From positions 1 to 64,000 of the forward strand of contig JALJCO010007068.1 in assembly GCA_023101725.1 (NCBI GenBank): a stretch of DNA of 64,000 nt, read 5' to 3'. The translations under genes were made by a program, and so were the position numbers. The notes under the pieces are model-generated. The model saw nothing but the letters and a program-made list of their open reading frames with translations. It ran no database searches and was not told where the DNA came from. This document shows, piece by piece, positions 1 through 15,125 of the stretch; within the stretch, counting starts at the first letter, position 1, and each line of letters opens with the position of its first letter. The DNA is from Atherinomorus stipes (lineage: Eukaryota > Chordata > Actinopteri > Atheriniformes > Atherinidae).

Positions 1-330
1 CCTCTATCAGACCTGCTGAGGTCCAGGTTCTGGGGAGGATCCATCCCTCCATCAGACCTGCTGAGGTCCGGGTTCTGGGGAGGACCCATCCCCTCCATCA
101 GACCTGCTGAGGTCCGAGTTCTGGGGAGGATCCATCCCTCCGTCAGTCCCAGTTCCACTGATCCTCAGTCCAGTTCTTGGGTCATGTGACATACCTCAGC
201 CTTTTCTTTCGGTTTTCCATGGAGACCATTTCTGATGAGGCTTTATCCAACAGTAGATGGAACATCTGGAGATCCATAATCATCTCTTGGGTCCTGGTTC
301 AGATTTTCTTGGGTCCTGGTTCAGAAACAT
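1..330 (-). repeat. Dispersed repeat carrying a ~45-bp minisatellite, minus-oriented copy
   Basis: Bases 1 to about 150 are about three ~45-bp units containing ATCAGACCTGCTGAGGTCC and GGTTCTGGGGAGGATCC. The following ~180 bases (CAGTTCTTGGGTCATGTGACA, GGAGACCATTTCTGATGAGG, GGTCCTGGTTCAG) are the reverse complement of the sequence at 39610-39830, which is followed by the same minisatellite in the opposite order. Both tandem array and flank are shared, so this is a dispersed repeat family and not two chance minisatellites. This copy lacks about 35 bp present in the other, next to the CCATGGAGACC block. The array is cut by the window start, so its full length is unknown. It lies inside a prkce intron. 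Confidence 0.75.
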
Positions 331-3939
<3,609 letters not shown>

Positions 3940-5167
3940 TAGATCTTTTTCTAAGAAGGCAGCACCAGCCATGGTTCAATGCGCAATTTCCTGGTTCATT
4001 AAATCCAGAAAAGTACGACCTCATCACCAAACCAGAAATATGACTTTATATCAGCTACAACTCACGCCTGTTTTTACAGTGCATGCAGAAGTACATCACA
4101 CTATGTTGGAGTGAGCCCTTCGTTAGATTTGTTTTGTTAATCTAAAAAGTTGCCCAACATCATGAAATCTGAGGTTGCATAAATAAAGTTGAACTTGAAT
4201 TTAAGGCCCATTATAGTTGTCAAACTGTGTCCCGCAGTGGAATTACATTTAGCCTGTGAGGCAATGGATGAGTTTCCGAGCAATGTCATAGATGCGCGCA
4301 CAACCCGGGTGCAAGAAAACACAGGAAAAACATTGTTGAACTATGAGAAGACGTGTGTGTTTACATGCAAGACTCCACTTTTTTTTTTCAGAATTTGTTT
4401 ATTAGTCAGACGCTTGATTTCCAGCGTCTTGAGGCCCCCGATGCGCATCGAGGGATGTCCAGCCAGTGCGCGCGTCAGGTGGAGCCCCTCCTTTTTCTTT
4501 TTCCTGTCACCGGTCTGTTTGCACAATGGCAGATGCAGGAGAGAGAGCGGCTCGACTTTATGTGATAAACAAAGCTAGGGAACATTGTCGTCGGGCGTCT
4601 CTGCTCTGTGTCTGGTTTACCAGGTGATTCCTTGTGTTCTGACTTTGATGAGTTTCATCATTTACTCCAGGAGCTGTGCGCTGATGAAGGGAGCTTTCAG
4701 CCGTCTGATCCGGCCCAGTTAACGTCCCGCTGTCCCGATGTGAGGCAGCATTATAAGCCCAGTACATCCCATCAGCACAGCAGGTCATCAAACTGCCGTT
4801 CAGAAACCGGGACCGGACACAGATCATAGTTTATCCTCTTCTGTCTTCAGAGAGAGAGTAGATTCCCCTGGTTCTTCTGGGTGTTTTCCGTCCTGTCATA
4901 AAATGTGTCTGTCGTGACATTGAGTCGGTCTGATTGGTTGACGCCCCGCGTCAAGACGCCAAAGTTCAGATTTTCCAATTTGCTGCCCGTGGCACGTCAA
5001 ACGCTCAAAATCTCAGAACTCGACACGCGAAATGCGTCTAGATGCGCCGCGCCCAACGCACGTAATGTGTCGCAGGGTTTTTAACGCCTACTCAACGCGC
5101 ATCGGCCATTGACTTTGCATGTTAACCTGATGCCACATTGCGTTTGGTGTGTACGCACCATTACATA

Positions 5168-5766
5168 GGGGCCGGTCACACTTGGCATGGTTGGAGTATA
5201 TCCCAGGTACAAACACTGGGGGTGGGGGGGTGGTATCGTGCTTCATGTTTAAACTTCAGTGTGGCCAATGGCCACGGCACGGTGCCCAGGCCCACCTCCA
5301 GAGGCGGTCTGCAACGGTTGCTGGCACAGAACGATTGCGTTATTCACCCACGTGACGAAGATGTAGTGACACCGCCAGCATAGAAGCCCTGTCCCTGCTA
5401 GAAAACGTGAAAACGACGAGAAACAGCATGTCTTCAAAAGCATGATGAGCAGCTCTTGTTGCAGTCTTTAGCTCAGCAGCTACACAAGCTCGCCATCAGG
5501 CAGTTGTCCAAAAACTGTGAAGGTACAAAGCTTTATCAGCATGAATGGGTGGATGTCAAACAACACAAGTGACTATTAGCGACTTCACTCCGCTGGACTG
5601 GAGTGAAGCAGGCACTGTCACCGACGCAAATACAGTCACATGATGTGGAGGCACACTGGCACGTTTCTAACTTTGCAAGTGTGACTGGACGCTGTTTGTA
5701 CCAGACTTTTGACATCCAGTGAGTTGAAAAGGGATTAAACCAATCGTGCCAAGTGTGACCCTGCCC
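5168..5766. mobile_element. Non-autonomous element with ~25-bp terminal inverted repeats
   Basis: The left end GGGCCGGTCACACTTGGCATGG is matched in reverse by the right end GTGCCAAGTGTGACCCTGCCC with few mismatches. Both ends continue into a shared GGTACAAAC motif. The ~600-bp interior has no transposase reading frame. This arrangement is what a MITE looks like. Target duplications were not readable, so the superfamily is not assigned. Confidence 0.6.
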
Positions 5767-5779
5767 ATACTGCTGTTTC

Positions 5780-5905
5780 TGAGCCTGGGGACGCCTCTGG
5801 GCAGTGACGGCTCGGAAATGCGCATAATGAATGTTGGTGTGCCATCAAAACGAGTCAGAAATGCAGATTTTTAAGGTCTAAAAGTTACGTTGTGTGTCTT
5901 TAAAA
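5780..5905 (+). repeat. Copy of a GAGCCTGGGGACGCCTCTGG dispersed repeat (partial)
   Basis: TTTCTGAGCCTGGGGACGCC, CAGTGACGGCT, GCATAATGAATGTTGGT and GCCATCAAAACGAGTCAGAA recur in the same order at 57439-57562. A more diverged form lies near 59980-60085. This copy contains only the 3' part of the longer repeats seen at 57.1 and 59.7 kb. Confidence 0.65.
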
Positions 5906-7745
5906 GTACACGCACCATTAAAATAGTGTAATGAGTGGGTAAGCTGACTGTGGTAAGATGGCCGCCAGTGTGGACGTTAAACTCTATTGGTCAACAGCAG
6001 GGCGCCAAATCTAGTGTTTATTTATGGATATCTCTGTTTTAGTTGTACCCCCGTAAACCGCAGTGTCGAGCAGTCTGGCTGATAGGTGCCCTGTGAAAGA
6101 AAAAAAAAACAACAGAAGAAGAGGCCGTGGTGTATTTAATGGCCAAACACACCACCTCTATCTGCTGTGCTGCCTCCTTGTGTCTCTTTCTGAGAATGAA
6201 CCCATCATCCAGCCCTGGCTGGGTCAGCATGTCAGATTTATATGGCAGCAGCACCTTTATTAACTTTAATGGAAATATTAAAACAGCTGGATGACAACAA
6301 ACTGTTTGTCTGAGGACATCAGTGGAACATTAACTGGAGCTGGAGCTCTGGTTCCAGTCCCGGCCTGTGGTGGTCCCTCGCTGCCCTCTTTCCTCTCACG
6401 TACTGTTCAGATAAAAACCACTCATTCTAAAAAGACTCGAAGCTCGCCGTGACCCAACGATGTGATTCTGCAGTGACTCTCCGGCCTGTTTAAAGTCAGG
6501 TCTTGGAAAGTTTCAGAGTTGAACCAGTTCCAAACTGGCACCAGTACCAGAGTCCTTTGTTCTCCAGCCCTTTCAGACCTGCGGGTCACCACTGGTTGAA
6601 AATAGTCTGCAGACCACGTTAGTCCTGTTCTCTGCGTTTGTCACATGTGAGGGAGGATTTGTTTTCTCTCAGTGTTGCTGTGTTTCCTGCTGGAAGGACA
6701 CGAGACAATCCCTCTCTTTTACTTCAGTTTTCTTGTGTTTCATTGTGTGTGTGTGTGATAAAACTCCTCCGTTTGTGTATTTGTTCATGCAGTGTTTCCA
6801 TCACAAGCCTTGCGTTTACCTTGGCTGTTGGTGCAGTTACACTGCAAAGCCTTGTGGGAAAATGTGTGTGTTTATGTTGGACGATGTCTTGGATGTCTTG
6901 GACCCTGACCGGTCACTTGACCGGAACTCTGGACTCTGATTGGACTTGTCATCCAGCTGGAGAACTTTAAGCCACTGATGTTGAAGTGCATGAGAACATC
7001 ATCACAGAGATGCTGACGAGCACGTTGAAGATCTTTTCCTGAAGTCATGTTTCATGTCAACTTCCACCTTTGATCGGTTTTCTAGGCAAACAGCAACATT
7101 CAGGTGCCAAACACCCGCTCTGAACACATCCCCAGACTAAAAGCTTTGTTTATCCTTGATGGCTGTTGGCTGAGTGCAAGACAACAGGCTCAGGTGTCTG
7201 CAGCAGATTGCAGCTCCATCACAGAGCGGAATCAGGGTTTGGATCCTGAGAAAATCTGCATGAAACCAGCTTCAGCTTCATTTTACAAAGAAAAGCAGAG
7301 GAAATTTAGATCATTTCTTCCTACCGCTCTGATTTGAAATATGCTGTTGTTGGCTAACAAGATGGACGAACTTAAAGAGCTAATAAGGATGCAGAAAGAA
7401 TATAGAGAATGCAGTATTATGCCTCACAGAGACATGGCAGTAGGATCATATCTCAGACTCTCGTGTGTCTAACAAAGCTAACAGGAGGAGGTCCTGCTGT
7501 GCTTCTGCATTTGGACATGTGGGGGTAAAGACAAAGATCTGCACACGAGACGTTGGACTGTAAGCACCCTGTTTCTGTCCATATTTTCCAGAGTTTAGAT
7601 CAAGGAGGCTGGTTCTGGAGCTGAGTGCTGAATGGTACAGTGTGTTCAGTCACAGGCTTCTTATTAAAAGTTCAAATTAAAAGTATGCAATCAACAAATA
7701 TGAAAAACTTCATCAGATTGTACTCAAAAAAAATGTATGTAATTT

Positions 7746-8470
7746 AATTACATGTAAATTTTCTTTACATTTTCATGTCCCTTTGATTTAAAGGGACTAG
7801 AAAAGTGAGTGACGCCACTGGTGCTCCGGGTAACTGCAGCCACCAGCCAAGCCGGCAGGGGAGCGTGCATAAACTGACGCTTTACTACACTAATAGCGTC
7901 TTTTTCTTCATAGTTACACGTTTTAGTGTCTTTCAGTTGATCTGGATCGTTTCCTGACGGCAGAAGAGTCCATAACTATCCCTTACAGTGTTTGAATTTA
8001 CCGTGACCGTCTCCTTCCTGTATCAAAACTGTCGGGGACGCGGATGCAGAGTTGTCACGTACAGCGCTGGAAATTTGGCCACCGAATCACAGCGCATTAT
8101 GCAGCACACAGCCTGTTCAAGGCAACGGAGAGAGATGCGGGTGGGCTCGTTCTTTTTGTTTTTTAGCGCTTCATCACCCATCAGTATTGAAAAACTGGAT
8201 ATGCTTGTTTATTCTTTCACAGTTCCTGTCTCTAGTCCCTTTAAACAGCTAAACTATAGGAACCTAAGGAAACGCTAAACTATACATACACTTTATGCAC
8301 ATCTGCAACCAAGAAGCCATAAACATAAGTAGTTTTACGTTTCCTTTATTCAATCAAATTTCACTTAGTGCAATATATTCACATTAAGTCAACACAATAA
8401 ACATCTGGCTGAATGCAGCTGTTTAAATAAAATTTATTCAATAATATTGGATGGAAAATTTACATGTAAT
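7746..8470. mobile_element. MITE-like element with nested inverted repeats
   Basis: A perfect 18-bp inverted repeat, AATTACATGTAAATTTTC at 7746-7763 and its complement at 8453-8470, encloses a second inverted pair, AAGGGACTAG at 7791-7800 and CTAGTCCCTT at 8232-8241. The interior has no transposase frame. The outer edge may extend further because the outer repeats sit in AT-rich sequence. I infer a non-autonomous DNA transposon; family unknown. Confidence 0.45.
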
Positions 8471-9583
8471 TAAATAACATAAAGTCAGCCTTTTGGGCTT
8501 TGGACTGAATCATTCTGTTCAAAGACGGGACCCATTAATCGAAATTTAATCATGATTTCAATTTTCATGTCAAACAATCTCCAAACTCATATAATCAAGT
8601 TGAAACAATTTATGTGCCCCTTTTTTTTTTGCACAATTTCATGCACAATACATTCCTTTCCACACCGCCCTGCTACAACTTACATTCACGAAGCTGAAGA
8701 GTGAAGAAGGTGTGTTTTCTTTTCTTTAATTATCGGTAACAAAATGATTTTGGACAAAGAGAAATGCTGAATAAAATAAAATAAAATAATCGTTTGAATA
8801 ATCATGATTTAAATTTTGACCAAAATAATGGTGATAATGGTTTTTTCCATACTGTTGTGCCCCATAAACCTTCATTTAGGAGAAAAAAACCAGCAAACCT
8901 GCATAGTTTAGCTCACATATTGTAAACACAAATCAAAGCCCATCTGAGTTTTAGTTATTCATAAATAAAGATGCAAATTGTGCTGGTCTGTGACGTCCCT
9001 TAATTCTCTAAACGTGGTTGTTTTTTGTGTTTTTGTGTCATTATTTGCAGCCGGTGTTCTCTGTAACTGCTTCCTGCTTTAGTTTCTGAGTTATCAGCTG
9101 CTGTAATCACCAGAAGCTTCATCTCCTTCACACAAATGAAAACACATTAATAGATTTGTCTTGAAATGGACAAAATAATGAAACTTAGCTGCTCTGGACC
9201 ATATTAGAAACTGAATACTGAACAAAATTGTTTTTACGTCATAAAAAGCCCATTATCTTTTCATAAAATGGGCCTTAAGGAGATCTAACAGCTGAAATGT
9301 AATAACTGTGTTTTGATAATTGTGGAATCAGAAGAAAATAAGAACCACAGGACAAACTGTTTTACTTTTAAATATATTTCAAGTCTTTATCTTCACTGAA
9401 CAAAATCCAAACACAGGATGTATGTTTATATTATAGGATGAAAAAAATGCCAGAAATGGAGGATGGAACCTAGATGCAACTAAACCATCAACGTCATACA
9501 TTTAATATCTACCACAATGGAAAAAGAAATCAACCACTCCTCTCTTTTCTCTCTTATTCTCCCCCTTTTTTTTCCATTATCAG

Positions 9584-9730
9584 TTCATGACGAAGAGTCC
9601 CAGCAAGCGTCTGGGCTGCGTGGTGGCTCAGGGTCTGGAGGAGGCCATTAAGCTCCACCCGTTCTTCAGAGAGATCGACTGGACGCTGCTGGAGCAGAGG
9701 AAGGTCAAGCCGCCGTTCAAACCTCGCATT
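9584..9730 (+). CDS. prkce: Protein kinase C epsilon, end of kinase domain and start of AGC C-tail
   Basis: This exon of 147 bp and 49 codons, phase 0, lies between a strong polypyrimidine acceptor (CCATTATCAG/TTC) and ATT/gtgagt. It encodes [20 protein letters not shown], then [13 protein letters not shown] and [17 protein letters not shown] is the conserved subdomain XI Arg region. HPFFREIDW and PPFKPRI are AGC-kinase C-tail landmarks, the latter leading into the segment that wraps the N-lobe. The frame is open across both junctions. The exon length in codons agrees with the human protein when counted from the stop codon. Confidence 0.95.
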
Positions 9731-10054
9731 GTGAGTTCACGCTGCACAAACACCACTGACCTTTGTCATGTTTTCACTGAAACGTGGTGGAAACAGTGAA
9801 GCGCTGCGGTGTGGTGGTGGTGATCTGTTAGATGTGCACGGATGAAATCGTTTACAGAATCAGGACTCATCGTGTTACTTTACATCAGGAAGTTCGGGTT
9901 TGTGTTCAGACCATCCGGGTGGAAACAGAAGCAGTTACTGTGATAGTAAAACAGCAGCAGGTCGAGTCGGAGACATTTAAAGTTAACGTGGTATTTTATT
10001 ATTTTTTAATCAAATTTCTCTTTTTGTAAACCTCTTTTGCACTGTGCTGTTATG

Positions 10055-10274
10055 CGGGGGTGTCCAACATTGGTCCTCGAGGGCCGCTGTCCTGCAGGTT
10101 TTGGATATTTCCTGCTGCAGAACTGCATCAGATTACGGGGTGAACATGACTGAGTAGAACTTGGCAACAAGCTGTTTAGGGAGAGTCTGTTCATTACAAT
10201 CAGGTGTGTTGGAGCAGGAAACCTCTGAAACCTGCAGGACTGCCGCCCTCGGGGGCCAGACCTAGACACCCCTG
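10055..10274. mobile_element. hAT-type MITE with CAGGGGTG-like ends
   Basis: The left end CGGGGGTGTCCA and right end TAGACACCCCTG form short inverted repeats. The 8 bases on each side (CTGTTATG and CTGTCATG) match at 7 of 8 positions, the 8-bp duplication expected of hAT transposition. The interior carries CAGGTGTGTTGGAGCAGG and CCTGCAGGAC. These motifs recur in related copies at 1783, 25995, 32672 and 33024. There is no coding capacity; this copy is the most complete of the five. Confidence 0.75.
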
Positions 10275-10524
10275 CTGTCATGCTTTAAAACCCCACTGAT
10301 GAAAATCATGTTTTTCACGTTTACATATTCACGTGAGATGTTTCTTATGCTGGAGGACATTATGTTGAAGTTAAAAATTGCAACTCTGTGTATTTCTGCA
10401 TTCAAATCATCATGAACCAATGGCAGGTTCAGACAAACTGGCTTTCATATGTCACAAAGCCACTGAGCGGGCCACAGGCCGCCCTGCCCCGCCCTCTCAG
10501 ACTCCGAGTAGTAAACAACACGTA

Positions 10525-11810
10525 CAGTCATTCTTAAAATTATTCACACACCCCAATTAAAGAAGGAAAAAAAATCAGCTGTCAGTGAAATTTGTTGAAA
10601 TTGACAGAAGTAATGATAAATAAAAATTCTATGAAAATCATGACGCTGATTTTGAATTGTGGTTCAACAGAAATATTAAAAACAAACAAACAAAAAAATG
10701 AAACAAGTTAAGAAGCATGATTGGGCTCCGAAGCTAAAATTTTGTTCAGCAACACTGAGACAATCACTGCAATCAGGTGTTTTCTGTAACGTCCAATCAG
10801 ACTTCTGCACCTGTTGACGGGTATGTTGGTCTGCTGTTCATGAGCAAGAGGCTCTAATGTGTCTGGGACAGTTTTGTTTGTTTGTTTTTGTTAAATTATT
10901 ATTTCCTACCACAAGTCAAAATCAATATTTTATTTCACTAAATTATAATTTTGTGAATTTTGTTATTAAAGCAGAACTCAGTAACTTTTCACCTTAATCA
11001 ATGCTTTTCAGAATCCTTGTAGGGCTAAACAAAGTGGTTACGGAGCAATTCGATGTTTCCTAGCCTCCTCCCGGTGTCTCTGGTCTGGAAGTGGCACGTG
11101 CAAGTCTGCCTGAGCAGACCCAACACAGATCTTTCGACAACAGAAACCGCTGTACGGCACTCATGTCCCCTATCCACCGAGCTGCTTCCAGCACTGGTTT
11201 GCACCAGAACCAGACTTAAACTGGTTCTTTAGCTTCCCACCACCTAAACACCAACTCCTGGCTCTCAAAACCAACTCTTTGCAGGACCAGAGTGACGATC
11301 CGGTTCACATAGCTTGTGCTGCCTGGGCGCCAGGTGGAGCAGCACCGAGCTTCACGGCCGAATAGGCTCAATAATCACTCGTTATGTCCTCAAAAAGTAA
11401 ATAAAAGTTTGTATTCTTACCTGCTACCCGCCAACACCAGAAAAAAATATAATCTATGGCATATTTACCCGCAAAACATCCCGTTGCAGGAGACACAGGA
11501 CTCTGTTTGAGCAGAGGGAGCCGAGCTGCTGCTACCAACGTAGCAACGTAGCATCAACAAGCTAGTAAAAGCTTAGAAATATATTCAGGGATCAAAATAG
11601 AGGAAAGACAGGTAGAGAAGACGTCTGTGTGCTGTGGGGGTGTTGGAGGAGTACAAACTTTACGACAGTGAAAGGACGCCACTAGGGGGAGCGCCGAGCT
11701 GAAGTTACTGAGTTCTGCTTTAATTTCTGTAGTTTCCTGTTACTTGAATTACTGTTGTGAATTTAGCCTTTTCTTTAATTGGAGGGTATGAATATCATTG
11801 AGGATGACTG
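10525..11810. mobile_element. TA-flanked Tc1/mariner-type MITE, interrupted
   Basis: It starts CAGTCATTCTTAAAATTATTC and ends ATCATTGAGGATGACTG, with TA on both sides (10523-10524 and 11811-11812). The termini match copies at 36428, 37180-37677 and 42905 (CAGTCGTCCTCA ... GAGGACGACTG), and a 3' end at 46.2-46.35 kb. The uninterrupted copy at 42905 is about 530 bp. Here the length is about 1,290 bp because a second element sits at 10970-11719. There is no transposase frame. Confidence 0.75.
10970..11719. mobile_element. TTAA-flanked inverted-repeat element nested in a MITE
   Basis: AGCAGAACTCAGTAACTT at the left edge is matched in inverse by AAGTTACTGAGTTCTGCT at the right edge. TTAA lies immediately outside both ends (10966-10969 and 11720-11723). 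Related MITE copies elsewhere in the window run through this point without the ~750 bp, so the nested insertion is supported by empty-site comparison. TTAA targets are typical of piggyBac-type transposases, but the ends do not start with the usual CCY, so the superfamily is uncertain. Confidence 0.65.
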
Positions 11811-12272
11811 TATGTGCTGTAGTTGCAACGCTAAAAAGAAAGATGACGTCATCAGCTTTCATAATCTGAAACACTTACTGTGAGAGAGGTTTCTTGGGGG
11901 TTTGGAGTACCGAGCACCGCTGACTCCGCCCACAACCCAGAGGCAGATTGCTAACGAGCTACTGCAGCTCTGCAGAAGCAAAGTTCTGGAAAATAGCCAT
12001 TAGTTATAAGATTTTAGCTAAAAACTTCATAATCACAATCTGCAGACCACTGCGAGGGTTTTAAACTAACTAAAAAGGAGGAGTGGAGGGGGTCTTTAAT
12101 GTTTTATGTCAAGCACTTTAAGTTGTCTTGTGCATGAAATGTTCCGTACAGATAAACTCTCCTACAGAAGGAAGACCCGTTGATGTCACTGCACAAGTAT
12201 TCGTCAAAGGTCCGAAGGCTGAAATCCAGCAAACAAGACCTTATTTATTGGTTTTCTTTTCTTTTCTTGCAG

Positions 12273-12419
12273 AAAACCAAAAGGGATGTCAATAACTTTG
12301 ACCAGGACTTTACACGTGAAGAACCCGTCCTGACGCCCGTGGATGACAGCATCATCAAACAAATCAACCAAGATGAGTTCAAAGGATTCTCCTACTTTGG
12401 AGACGAGACAGCAGCCTAG
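12273..12419 (+). CDS. prkce: Protein kinase C epsilon, C-terminal exon with turn and hydrophobic motifs and stop codon
   Basis: This terminal coding exon (CTTGCAG/AAA) encodes 48 residues and ends in TAG at 12417-12419. It reads [20 protein letters not shown], then [20 protein letters not shown], then YFGDETAA. The turn-motif Thr (EEPVLTP) and the hydrophobic-motif Ser (FKGFSYF) are the sites corresponding to human Thr710 and Ser729. The Ser is followed by exactly 8 residues, as in human [20 protein letters not shown] and FKGFSYFG are epsilon-type; PKC eta differs at these positions. The four exons here give 206 residues from the catalytic Asp, equal to human PRKCE, so the C-terminus is intact. 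Confidence 0.96.
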   Translation, partial: KTKRDVNNFDQDFTREEPVLTPVDDSIIKQINQDEFKGFSYFGDETAA

Positions 12420-14064
12420 ACACACACTGACAAACACACACACACACACACACGCAGCTTCGACACACAACACCCCTCAACAACACAATATTTAAGCAAA
12501 CAGCCTCCTCAACTGCTCCAGGAGTTATACTAGACCATTTGTGTTTCTCATCATGAACTCTGTGCTCTGGTAGATAGTCCGTTCAGACGTAGACCGTTTC
12601 AGCCGTGCGCCTCGGCAGCATGTGAGTCGCTGCTCCAGATGTTCTGATGCAGAACCCGACCAGATGTGGACACACAGGCCAGGCTGTTGATGTGTGTGTG
12701 AGAGAGAAGACGTGTGCATGCATGTGCTGTTGCTTCCTTCATTCATACACTGTGCTGTATCCTGTCATTTCTGTTTCTAGAATGTTTTCTCTTCCCTAAA
12801 CGTGTATGTGAATGAAAAAATGAACCAATGATTGTATTTAAAGTTTAAACGGGCTTGAAAAGAACTTTACTCACTTTGAAAGAAGATGAGGAAAAGAGGC
12901 AGAATTTGAGGATTGTCTGATGAAGTCGTGAAGACGTGAGGAGTTTTGTCTCAGCTTTTGTCAAACTAGCAACGTAAATATTAACCTAAGAACCACAGCA
13001 GCGACACATCTGCATTTAAGCTTTAGAGTTTCATTCATATTCAGAGAAAGCTGTGCTCCGTATCGCTGATTTATTTCCTGACATCACTGATGATCCAGTT
13101 GAAGCCAAATGGTACCAAAGCTGCCAGCTTACAGACCGACAGTAGCTCAACACTGGGAGCGTCCGTTGCTCTGGTGAGGTTTCCTCACTGTGAACAAGCA
13201 GATTTAAGCAGAATGTGATGCTTAACGTAATCTGAAGTCTGAATTGTAACTTGGTTGCCAGGGGCCTGTACTCTGAAGCAGGATCTGATGAAATAACGGA
13301 TGAATTCTGGGTCTTTTTCACTGAGTTGCATCACCATGGCAACTGGTGATGGGAGATAAGAGACCATGAAAGCCGCCCCGTCCTGACTGACAAATGAAGA
13401 ACAAGATCTGAGCGGAAGATTTTTTTTTTTTTTTTTACAGATACTAATGATATTAAAGCTTGTCTTGTTGATCTCTTGATGATTTTTTTTTTTTTTTTAA
13501 TCTTAGTTCTTTCAGGTAAAACAAAAGTTGCTGATTCTTTTGAGTTAATGAAATAATCATACAAAAAAAAGTTGATTTGGTATTTCTGAAATAATGAGAT
13601 ATCTCTAAAAAAAAAATTTCTTTTTAAGTTCTTTGTTTCATTATAATTACTGTTCTAATAATAATAGTAACTAGGAAAGCACCTGCGCCAAGCTGCTCCC
13701 CTGTATGGCCATATCTCACAATGACATAGTATCCTACAAAAAAATTCCAGGATCCACCAAAAGGTCCCAATCAATACAAACAATTTAATCAGCTCTTCCT
13801 TGTGCCATGATCAACATTCCCTGAAAATTTGATCCAAATCTGAGTTATTTTGCTAAAAAACAGACAAACAGCAGCAATAGCATGACCAGCTTGTTTGTTT
13901 TTAAATGTCTTATGTTCAAATAAAGAATCAAATCAATCAATCAATCAATCAATCTTGGTGGAGGTGATGATAGTGATGATGATTATTGTTATCATTACTG
14001 CAAGCTGAGCACATTCAGTAATAAAAAAACTGCATTTTCTCTCATGAGCAAGAAAAACTGCATA
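12420..14064 (+). other. prkce: prkce 3'UTR (start) and downstream sequence
   Basis: The stop codon is followed at once by a short CA repeat (12434-12453) and then unique-looking sequence to about 13.4 kb, which I infer is 3'UTR. Two runs of 15-18 T lie near 13420-13436 and 13482-13498, and an (AATC)n microsatellite at about 13928-13954. A diverged copy of a fish repeat (AAGCACCTGCGCCAAGCTGCTC, CCAGGATCCACCAAAA) spans about 13675-13860. No AATAAA in this part stands out from repeat sequence as the gene's poly(A) signal. Confidence 0.5.
12434..12453. repeat. (CA)n microsatellite at start of the prkce 3'UTR
   Basis: About 10 CA dinucleotides lie 15 bases after the stop codon. This is simple sequence and likely polymorphic in length. 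Confidence 0.85.
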
Positions 14065-14675
14065 CGGCCATGGAAAAAAATGAAGAGACCACCCTTGTCA
14101 TCAAAAATAATGGTTATGCAATCGAGTACCAACTATGGTGGGAATCATGTGACTAAAAGAGACAGAAAAGAACATATAAAATGCCTAAAAGCTGTTTTTG
14201 CCGGTACGATGCCATAGCTATCGATGTAAGAGCTTAACTAGAAAGCACTCAGAGCGCAGACCTCCGCCAAGCAGCTCTCGCAATGATGGAGAATCCTTCA
14301 AAGAATTCCTGGATCCAGAAGGGGATCCGGATCACCACCAAAATTTAATGGGTTCATCCTTGTGCTGAGGCACACGGCTGGTGAACATTTCAGGTCAATC
14401 CATCCAGAACCTTTTCCGTAAAGTTGCGGACAGACCGACAAACTAACCAATGCTACTGAAAACATTACCTCCTTGGAGGAGGTAATAACAAAAATCACTT
14501 ATCAAGAAAAGCATGGAATTGGTTAGATATCAGTTCATAAATTAAACTCTTATGAGCTATTTTTGTTGTTATCATTATATTTGTCCAGACAAATGTACTT
14601 TTAGTAGTACCAGGTATTAAAACGACCAAGAAATATGAGAAAACAAGGGTGGTCTCTTAATTTTTTCCATGACTG
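14065..14675. mobile_element. MITE with CATGGAAAAAA...GAGACCACCCTTG inverted ends, carrying a nested repeat
   Basis: The left end GGCCATGGAAAAAAATGAAGAGACCACCCTTG is mirrored by the right end AAGGGTGGTCTCTTAATTTTTTCCATGACTG. TA precedes the left end. Between about 14229 and 14489 lies a different repeat (GCACTCAGAGCGCAGACCTCCGCCAAG ... TTACCTCCTTGGAGGAGGTAATA). That repeat has its own inverted ACCTCC/GGAGGT ends and a diverged relative at 13675. No transposase coding was seen. Confidence 0.65.
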
Positions 14676-15125
14676 TCCATATATATGTACATACATACAT
14701 GAATATATAATTGACAAAAGTAATAAAAACGTTATGAAAGCCATTACACTGATGTGGAATTGTATCTCAGCCAGAAATAAAAACAAACACAAAAAATAAA
14801 ACAGGCAAACAGGCATGACAGCGACTCTAAGCTAAAATTTTCTTGAGCAAAACCTTAAGGAAATCACTGCAATCAAGAGTTTGCTGTGATGTTCAATCAG
14901 ACTTCTGCAGATATTAGCAGGTATTTTTGACCCACTGTTGTCTAGCAAAGTGCTGTAACTCTTTTGTTTGTTTTTTGTTTTTAATTATTATTTTCAACCA
15001 CAATTCAAAAACATTATTCTATTTCATGAAATGATGATTAATTTTTTGTAATGAGTTTCTTGTTATTTAAATCACTATTGTGAATTTAGCCTTTTCTTTA
15101 AGGGGACGGTATGAATAATCTGAGA
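14676..15125. repeat. Degraded copy of the GAGGACGACTG MITE family
   Basis: ATTGACAAAAGTAATAAAAAC, CTAAGCTAAAATTTTCTTGAGCAA, ATCACTGCAATCAAGAG, TCAATCAGACTTCTGCA and TTAGCCTTTTCTTTAAGGGGACGGTATGAATAAT recur in the same order in the copies at 10525 and 42905. The left terminus is missing, apparently cut by the adjacent MITE. Confidence 0.6.

Larger units (their letters stand above)
9731..12272 (+). other. Last prkce intron, mostly transposon-derived
   Basis: This intron begins gtgagt and ends in CTTTTCTTTTCTTGCAG. About two thirds of it is repeat: a hAT-type MITE (10055-10274) and a TA-flanked MITE (10525-11810) that itself carries a TTAA-flanked insertion (10970-11719). The remaining sequence shows no exon. 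Confidence 0.75.

Noticed and set aside
12273..12419. Kinase as PKC eta (prkch)
   Set aside because: [15 protein letters not shown] and FKGFSYFG with an 8-residue tail after the hydrophobic-motif Ser are epsilon-type. Eta differs around the turn and hydrophobic motifs.
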